A DNA stretch of 64,000 nt from an uncultured Lachnospiraceae bacterium. GTDB taxonomy: Bacteria > Bacillota > Clostridia > Lachnospirales > Lachnospiraceae. Location of the stretch: the NCBI GenBank assembly GCA_910584845.1, contig CAJUDH010000012.1:39880-103879 (forward strand). Reading direction: 5' to 3'. Below the pieces are notes generated by a model. That model ran no database searches. It saw only the letters and a list, made by a program, of their open reading frames with translations, and was not told the origin of the DNA. This document shows positions 58,955-64,000 of this stretch, one piece after another. How positions within the stretch are numbered: position 1 is the stretch's first letter; each line of letters begins with the position of its first letter. The translations under genes were made by a program, and so were the position numbers.

Positions 58955-60157
58955 TTACCCGCAGAATAGCCCGGATGCATCCATATCGTGAAACTTAAAA
59001 TATTGGTTAATATAATATTTGGCGGCCCCCCGTACCACAGAGGCTTCCCCCAGCCGGGTATACACAACTTCCACATCTGACACAAACTGGCGGAACCCCA
59101 TCCGCCCAATCCTTTCTTTTACCATTTCCAAAAATGTGCCCCCCAGTTTCCTTCCGATCCCCCCCACAATAATAACTTCCGGATGGAACAAAGATACCGC
59201 ATTGCATAGTGCATAGGCAAAGTCCTCTGCCATGGCTGACATAAGCTTCACGGCATTTTCGTCCCCTTCTTTTACCAAAGCAGCCAAATCTTTAAACAAA
59301 AGCTTATCTCCCTGCTTTTTTTCAAAACCGACCTGAAACTCCCGGAACCGTTTAGGGAGGGCCAGCTCGCCGATTTGATTTTCCAGGCACCCCCGGTTGC
59401 CGCAAGGGCAAGGCGCGCCGTCCCGGTCCACGGAAAAATGGCCGAACTGGGTAGACATACCACTGGCCCCCCCTAAAAGCCTTCCGCCATGGATCAAGGC
59501 AGCGCCCACGCCGTCATTAATGTTGATGTAAATATAGCTTTCGCTTTCCAGGTTCCCAAAAGCGTTCTCTGCATAGGCAAAACAGGCCGTATCGTTTAAA
59601 ATAGCCAGCGGATAGCCTTTCAGAAGGCCCCGCAGCCTGCTGATTTTATAATTGCCACTGTTTTCCGCAGGGAGGACCACCGATATGATCCGGTCATGTT
59701 TTTGGTCGATCATCCCCGGAATAATCACGCACACGCCCATCACATGGAGGTTCACGCACTGGGACTCCACAAATTCCTCAAAACAGCGCCCCAGCTCCAA
59801 AAGCGCATCTTTTGCCCCTTTCATGTCGTATTCCCTGCACATGGTAATATTCAGCGCAGAATTTACCAACGCGATTTCCAGGCTGTCCTTGTGCCAGTTT
59901 AAAACAATAACCGAATTATGGTGGCTGTTGACGGTAAGGCTGTTGGGCTTCCTTCCCTGGCGGCCGCTTGCCATGGTGCCTTCATCCACCACGTACCCCT
60001 CCTGCATCAGCTCGTCCACCAGCGCAGACACCGTTGTTTTGCTCAGCTTCATCTGCTCTGCAATCTGCGTCCGGCTGGTTCCCGGCATATCCTCAATCAT
60101 CTGATATACCTGTTTTTTATTGTTATCTTTGATTAAAAGCTGATTGTACTTTTTCAT
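58955..60157 (-). CDS. ROK-family transcriptional regulator (NagC/XylR type)
   Basis: A 400-residue ROK repressor. The N-terminal winged helix (about residues 10-65) has TSRTQIAEQMKLSKTTVSAL. The sugar-kinase-like domain has INDGVGAALIHGGRLLGGAS and the zinc site GAPCPCGNRGCLENQ (CxCGxxGCxE). The DxGxT-type phosphate loop of true kinases is weak (VLNWHKDSLEIAL), in line with a regulator. It is the first gene of the operon behind its own promoter and so is likely to repress the whole unit until the sugar binds. Confidence 0.93.
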   Translation of the reverse strand: MKKYNQLLIKDNNKKQVYQMIEDMPGTSRTQIAEQMKLSKTTVSALVDELMQEGYVVDEGTMASGRQGRKPNSLTVNSHHNSVIVLNWHKDSLEIALVNSALNITMCREYDMKGAKDALLELGRCFEEFVESQCVNLHVMGVCVIIPGMIDQKHDRIISVVLPAENSGNYKISRLRGLLKGYPLAILNDTACFAYAENAFGNLESESYIYININDGVGAALIHGGRLLGGASGMSTQFGHFSVDRDGAPCPCGNRGCLENQIGELALPKRFREFQVGFEKKQGDKLLFKDLAALVKEGDENAVKLMSAMAEDFAYALCNAVSLFHPEVIIVGGIGRKLGGTFLEMVKERIGRMGFRQFVSDVEVVYTRLGEASVVRGAAKYYINQYFKFHDMDASGLFCG

Positions 60158-60209
60158 TTTCCCTGCCCCTGCATTTAATTTGTTCAGTGACCTTACTAAT
60201 TATGTTATC

Positions 60210-60238
60210 AGTATACCATATCCTTATCTATTGTGCAA
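60210..60238 (-). promoter_or_regulatory. Promoter of the ROK-led sugar operon
   Basis: On the minus strand TTGCAC (60238-60233) and TATACT (60215-60210) are 17 bases apart, about 50 bases upstream of the ROK start. The stretch between promoter and start (TTAGTAAGGTCACTGAAC) may be the ROK operator; this is inferred only from position. Confidence 0.8.
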
Positions 60239-60313
60239 GGATTATTTTCCTTTATGCAAAAAATACCAAAATAGCCGCCCGGGCCTTTCTGCCTCGTCCC
60301 CCCCCAAAGCCGG

Positions 60314-60350
60314 AAAAGGCCCGTCAGCCTTTCCAATCGGCTGACGGGCC
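60314..60350 (-). terminator. Intrinsic terminator after the glutaredoxin fragment
   Basis: GGCCCGTCAGCC at 60318-60329 pairs perfectly with 60339-60350. On the minus strand the hairpin is followed by TTTTCC, ten bases after the stop of the glutaredoxin fragment. Confidence 0.8.
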
Positions 60351-60359
60351 CTGTGCCTT

Positions 60360-60489
60360 TTACTTCAGCGCCTCTTTCAGGTCCATGGTTTTTATTCCGT
60401 CTTCCAGAATAAAGCAAGGGATCCCAATGCCGCCCCCTTCTTTCACTTTCTCGTACATGGCTTCGCTGTCACGAAGCTTTAAATAAATT
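60360..60489 (-). pseudogene. C-terminal fragment of a glutaredoxin-like protein
   Basis: About 42 codons reading YLKLRDSEAMYEKVKEGG and then GIGIPCFILEDGIKTMDL, ending EALK and a stop. It resembles the second half of small clostridial glutaredoxin-like proteins (the GIPCF segment holds the cis-proline). The redox CxxC half is missing, and an in-frame stop lies just upstream. The terminator behind it is intact, so the gene was complete at one time. Confidence 0.65.
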
Positions 60490-60697
60490 TATATGCTACG
60501 ATAAATTAAGGCAATACCCGGTAAATTCAGCCAAGGCAAAAGAAAGGGAGGCCTGTTATGGAAAGAAGGCGGCGGTGAACGCCACTCCCCGTACCGGCTT
60601 GCCGTAGGCTGTGGAACTTATTGGAAAGAGGAAGGGGGCCTTCCGGAAAAAAACTGCCAACCCGGCCCCCGGCCCGGCCCCCCCTATGCATCTTCCC

Positions 60698-62644
60698 TTA
60701 ATCCGTTACCACCACATAGCTGGCCTTCCCGGAAAACCCCTTTTCTTCCAAATCTTCCTCAGGCCATTTTGCCACAATTTCATAAACCTTGTCATGCCTC
60801 AATAAAATCACCTCTTGGCCCGTATACTCTTTCACGGACGGTTCTGCCCCTTCTTCTGTCCCCAGCTGGGATATATCCCACTCCCGGACCGTCAGGGTTT
60901 GGGGCATAACCGCGCAGTGGAACATATAGCTGGCCCCCTCCATCCCGTTATAGTCCGGGACCTTAAGGATATCCCCCTTTTCCGGGCATATGCTTAGTGG
61001 GTGGCTGGAGCAGGCCTCCACAGCCCTCATCTGCCTGCCTTCCCGGCATTTCCAGGAATAGCTGCCTGGCTGTATGGAAAATTGCCCCATGGTACTGGAC
61101 AATACGTCTGTCAGCTGGGCTTTCGGGGGCGAATCCAAAAGCAGGCCGTTTTCCTCCGGCATTTCCCTGCCGGCAATTTCCCGCCCCTCGGCAATATCTG
61201 CCCCGCTTTCCTGCCCCGCTTCTGCCGGGTTCCTGCATACCCCCAAAAACAGCCAGATACCATGGGAGGCATCCCGGACCCCGAACAAAAACGGGCGGTC
61301 AAGGGCCATCTCGGCAACCTCCTCATTCTCGGCCAACGCCCCCCTTGCCATAGCCATCATCGTGAAGGCGGCCCCTTCCACCCCTTGTTCATCCACTCCG
61401 ATATGGGTTTGCTGAATCACGCTGGACACCTGTAGCGGCTCTGGGGAAATGCCCCCAAATTCTGCCTGGCCGTCAAACATCCGGCCCATGCCCATGGCCT
61501 TTAAAGTATCATTCAAAGGATAGCTGCACCCAAAACTAAATTTAGGCACTTTCCAAATAACCTTTCCATCCACCCAGCTTTCTTCTTCTGCCTCCATGGC
61601 TTCCCTTAGCTTTTCCGGGTTTTCCAGGAATTCCCCCACCGCCCTGCCCTCATCCGGCAGAAGGAACATCATCTGGCAGCCATTGTCCGTCCCCAAATAA
61701 GATAAGGTGTAGCCGTCCCCTTTCCGGAAGGCCCCTTCTGCCTCTGTCCGGTTTAAATAGGGCACCGTAACCTGCCCGCCGCCTTCCAGGTAAAACACAT
61801 CTTCTTGGGTCTGCCCCTCGGAAAACGGCTCTGCCCAACCGCCGTAAAAATACAGGGTATTTAAGATTACCAATAACGTCGCCGGATCCAAATCAAGCTT
61901 GGGCGCAAGGATCCCGTTGGTCTTTTTTGCAATCCACCCGCCCATCTCCTTGCCGGTATCCGGATCCTTAAAATCCACCCCATAAGAAGATGCGAAAAAC
62001 TCGTCTGCCGCCAGCTTCTGGTACTGCTCATAAACGGGCAGCTGATCCGATACCCACAGGGAATTGGCCAATTGTATGGCGCTTTGGTAGCCTTCCATGC
62101 CATAGTGCTCCATCCGTTCCCGTTCCATCTGGCTACGGTAGGCATACCACTGATAAAGCTTGCGGCACTGGCCTGCCAGTTCTTTCTGGTCCGCCGCCCC
62201 CAGCTTTTCCAAAATCTGGGCGGCCGTCTCCCCTTGTGCGCCGCAGCCGGCAAGCGCCAACGTATAATAAAGGCTTAACGGGCTGTAATTCCCGTTTCCC
62301 TTAGCCCCTTTTAAAACGGCGCTTCCGCTTTCATAGGCAAACTGCCCAAGCCCCTCTCGGAACGCCTCCGAAACCCCATTCTCGTCCAGAAGCCGGTTCC
62401 ACCCCTCATAATCATCCGGGGAAAGCCGGGCACGCCCCGGTTCCTTGGCTTCCCATGTTTTCCCTTTATTGTAGCCCCTTCCTTCCACGGCCTCCCCCTC
62501 TTCCTTCCCTGGCACACCCGTTTTTTCCACAAGGCCCTCTACGGTTTCCTGGCCCTGCCCCGGCTTTTGGCATCCGGTAACTGCCGATGATGCCACTACT
62601 GCCGCCAACAGGCAGGCCGTCAAGCGTTTCCTGTCTTTCCTCAT
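60698..62644 (-). CDS. Serpin-family lipoprotein with extra C-terminal domain
   Basis: A 648-residue lipoprotein: signal peptide with lipobox VTGC (C25), a charged linker to about residue 85, and a serpin fold to about residue 475. Serpin motifs include NYSPLSLYYTLAL at 119-131, VILNTLYFYGGWAEPF and, near the end, ALDRPFLFGVRD with IWLFLGVCRNP. The reactive-centre hinge is EQGVEGAAFT at 419-428, close to the inhibitory consensus (small residues in the P12-P9 region), and R433 lies near P1. Residues about 480-648 are an unrelated domain. Bacterial serpins inhibit serine or cysteine proteases; the target here is unknown. The ATG follows AAGGAGG. Confidence 0.9.
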   Translation of the reverse strand: MRKDRKRLTACLLAAVVASSAVTGCQKPGQGQETVEGLVEKTGVPGKEEGEAVEGRGYNKGKTWEAKEPGRARLSPDDYEGWNRLLDENGVSEAFREGLGQFAYESGSAVLKGAKGNGNYSPLSLYYTLALAGCGAQGETAAQILEKLGAADQKELAGQCRKLYQWYAYRSQMERERMEHYGMEGYQSAIQLANSLWVSDQLPVYEQYQKLAADEFFASSYGVDFKDPDTGKEMGGWIAKKTNGILAPKLDLDPATLLVILNTLYFYGGWAEPFSEGQTQEDVFYLEGGGQVTVPYLNRTEAEGAFRKGDGYTLSYLGTDNGCQMMFLLPDEGRAVGEFLENPEKLREAMEAEEESWVDGKVIWKVPKFSFGCSYPLNDTLKAMGMGRMFDGQAEFGGISPEPLQVSSVIQQTHIGVDEQGVEGAAFTMMAMARGALAENEEVAEMALDRPFLFGVRDASHGIWLFLGVCRNPAEAGQESGADIAEGREIAGREMPEENGLLLDSPPKAQLTDVLSSTMGQFSIQPGSYSWKCREGRQMRAVEACSSHPLSICPEKGDILKVPDYNGMEGASYMFHCAVMPQTLTVREWDISQLGTEEGAEPSVKEYTGQEVILLRHDKVYEIVAKWPEEDLEEKGFSGKASYVVVTD

Positions 62645-63000
62645 ATCTTTTCCTCCTTTTTCACATACCTATGGGCGTGCACCGTTTTGCGGCATTTGCC
62701 CGGCTGCCGGAACACATCCTGGTTGCGAAACTCCGTTTTGAAAGCGCACTTCCCCATACTTTGGCAGCATCTGCCCCCATATCCTTAAATTGCCACTGTT
62801 CCTGCCAGCCATGGCTTCACATGATGGCGGTGCCTGTTTCCTGCCGGCACCCTTACAGGGATTTGGCTGCTTTACATACGATACGGACGGCAAAGGAAAA
62901 TTTATGGAAAATATTTCTTACGGATTGTTTAAAGAAAGTGCCTGGCACGCAAGCTGCCCTGTGTTAAGCTGCGCGCCGCCCCCAGGCCTTTTAAAGTTTG
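62645..63000. other. Gap of 356 bases
   Basis: No gene is supported; short frames on both strands lack ribosome binding sites. It should contain the serpin promoter, which I could not place. Confidence 0.4.
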
Positions 63001-63681
63001 CTATACTATGGGCCCATCCACTTTAATTAAAGGCTCCCGAACCTTAACATGCCCCGTTTTAACCCCCTCCACCCTTTTAAATTCCCCGGTGTTCGCAACG
63101 ATGACCAATGTTGTCACATCATAACCGGCCTCCCGGATTTTCTCTATGTCAAATGTCACCAAAAGTTGCCCCGGCTTTACTTTATCCCCTTGCGAAACAT
63201 GGGTTTCATAATATTTCCCTTGCAGCTCAACCGTGTTGATTCCGACATGGATCAATAATTCAACGCCTCCCTTTGTTTTCAGCCCTATGGCATGCCCGGT
63301 ATCAAACAGGGCGGTGACCTCTGCTTCACAGGTTGCCACCACCTTCCCTTCCTCTGGGACAACTGCCATGCCTTTTCCAAGAACCTCCGAGGCAAAAGTG
63401 GCGTCCGCCACTTCCCCCATAAGGATTGCCGTCCCGGCAAGCGGGCTGCCAATCAGGAATTCCCCTCCGGCTAAAAGCGTTTCTTCTTTTACTGCCCCGG
63501 TTTCTAAGGCCGCGCCCTGCCCGGTTTCCCCAGCCATATCCGTTTTCTCCCCCACGCTGCTTTCCCCGGCTATGCCCCCTTTTACGGGTTCTTCATCAGC
63601 CGCCTCCAATATTTCTTTGGGGATACCGAACATCATAGTTAGCACAAAACAAAATACGGCTACCAGCATCTCATGAAGCAT
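63001..63681 (-). pseudogene. PTS glucoside-type transporter, 3' part only (last EIIC helix, linker and EIIA-Glc domain)
   Basis: The frame opens with LVAVFCFVLTMMFGIPKE, which matches the last transmembrane helix of the EIIC domain of beta-glucoside-type IIBCA permeases, followed by an Ala/Glu/Gly linker and a complete EIIA-Glc domain. The phosphorylated histidine is H145 in LLIHVGINTVEL, and the assisting H130 is in FDTGHAIGL. The IIB domain and the rest of IIC, about 400 codons, are absent. Homology stops near 63672, where a different sequence begins. The EIIA domain could still be made from an internal ATG, but the gene is most likely cut by an insertion or rearrangement. Confidence 0.82.
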
Positions 63682-63952
63682 TTTGTCAAGTGCTTTTTTG
63701 AGTTATTGACGCAAAACTTTTCAGCGCGGCGGGAAACGTGGCAGGAAAAGGGGCGCAAAACGCGCCTGTGGACGGTTAGAAGCCGTCTTCGTGGATAGGC
63801 AGAAAACTTACCCTGTGGATTTTCGCGTCTGCAACGCCTAAAAATCAAGCCTTTTCAAGCCCTGTTGCGTAACATTCCATTCTGTTCTTTGGGAGAGGTC
63901 GGAGGCGCGGGGGCAGGGTTGTAAAATCCTGTTCCCCGTTTTCGTCGGCGAA
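63672..63952. other. Unrelated DNA beyond the PTS truncation, possible end of a mobile element
   Basis: From about 63672 the sequence has no link to the PTS gene. It is GC-rich with no open frame of note, and contains TTGACA-like and repeated GCG/CGC tracts (GGGGCGCAAAACGCGCC at 63753-63769). The abrupt junction suggests the left end of an integrated element that extends past the window. Confidence 0.5.
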
Positions 63953-64000
63953 ATGGCAACGGCAAAAATCCAGACGGTCAAGGGTTTAAGAGTGGAGATT
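63953..64000 (+). CDS. Possible start of a gene running off the right edge
   Basis: An ATG opens a frame of 16 codons to the window end, MATAKIQTVKGLRVEI. The VKGLRVEI pattern resembles the start of some phage tail tape-measure proteins, but no ribosome binding site of quality precedes it and 16 codons are too few for a call. Another frame (NGKNPDGQGFKSGD) is also open. Confidence 0.25.
   Translation, partial: MATAKIQTVKGLRVEI

Noticed and set aside
1..64000. CRISPR arrays or a phage-defence island.
   Set aside because: No regularly spaced direct repeats were seen, and no cas, restriction, toxin or retron genes. The Rpn-family nuclease alone does not make a defence system.
63953..64000. Calling the right-edge frame a phage tape-measure gene.
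   Set aside because: Only 16 codons are visible, with a weak start context; the resemblance is too short to support a product name.

Overview
The window looks like part of a chromosome from a gut-type Lachnospiraceae (Clostridia, Bacillota). The evidence is the ispF-cysS-mrnC-rlmB housekeeping run, strong AGGAGG ribosome binding sites on nearly every gene, sigma-A promoters with 17-base spacers, long sugar ABC operons, and relatives of typical Lachnospiraceae accessory genes (Rpn-type nuclease, large serine recombinase scars, DUF5714, CitMHS). No ribosomal RNA or CRISPR array is present. Almost all genes lie on the minus strand; the plus-strand exceptions are a LysR regulator, a chemotaxis receptor, a DeoR regulator and a few remnants. 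LAYOUT: 1-4.3 kb holds rlmB (partial), mrnC, cysS, ispF, a lipid kinase and a PAP2 phosphatase, followed by an elongator tRNA-Met with its own promoter and terminator. 5.1-11.3 kb is a potassium block: a glutamine-amidotransferase-like hydrolase, the KdpDE two-component system and a KtrAB-type uptake system, with no kdpFABC. 11.5-15.3 kb has a YitT protein, a ketopantoate-reductase-like enzyme and two unrecognised membrane-anchored proteins. 15.4-23.1 kb is a putative tricarboxylate locus: an aconitase-superfamily hydratase, a hybrid histidine kinase, an OmpR-type regulator and a CitMHS transporter. 23.2-25.6 kb is a split chromate-family transporter with a divergent LysR regulator. 25.6-31.7 kb is a string of small enzymes (DUF5714, DUF2164, ACT, HD, two GNATs, TauE/SafE, YunG-like, M20 amidohydrolase). 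31.7-40.8 kb is an AT-rich scar of decayed genes: two serine recombinase fragments, a sensor-kinase ectodomain fused to a recombinase tail, a stop-interrupted serine hydrolase, a frameshifted choline-binding-type protein, a decayed helix-turn-helix repeat gene, one intact Rpn-family nuclease and an internally deleted IS256 element. 40.8-43.8 kb carries a chemotaxis receptor and a MarR regulator beside the ruin of its MATE pump. 43.9-53.7 kb is a seven-gene sugar operon (deoC, permease, binding protein, permease-ATPase fusion, FGGY kinase, SDR, DapA-family lyase) with a divergent DeoR regulator and visible operators. 53.8-60.2 kb is a second sugar operon led by a ROK regulator (epimerase, Gfo/Idh/MocA oxidoreductase, two permeases, binding protein). 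60.3-64 kb has a glutaredoxin fragment, a serpin lipoprotein and a 5'-truncated PTS gene that abuts unrelated, probably mobile DNA. HOW THEY WORK TOGETHER: the two sugar operons each join uptake, enzymes and a dedicated regulator; the substrates cannot be named from sequence. The deoC operon is the most unusual part, because its RbsC-type permease and RbsA-type ATPase are one 847-residue protein and because it holds two aldolase families. No clearly new defence or mobile system was found. The best candidates for novelty are that operon, the kinase-recombinase chimera, the serpin and the interleaved inverted repeats near 40.3 kb.
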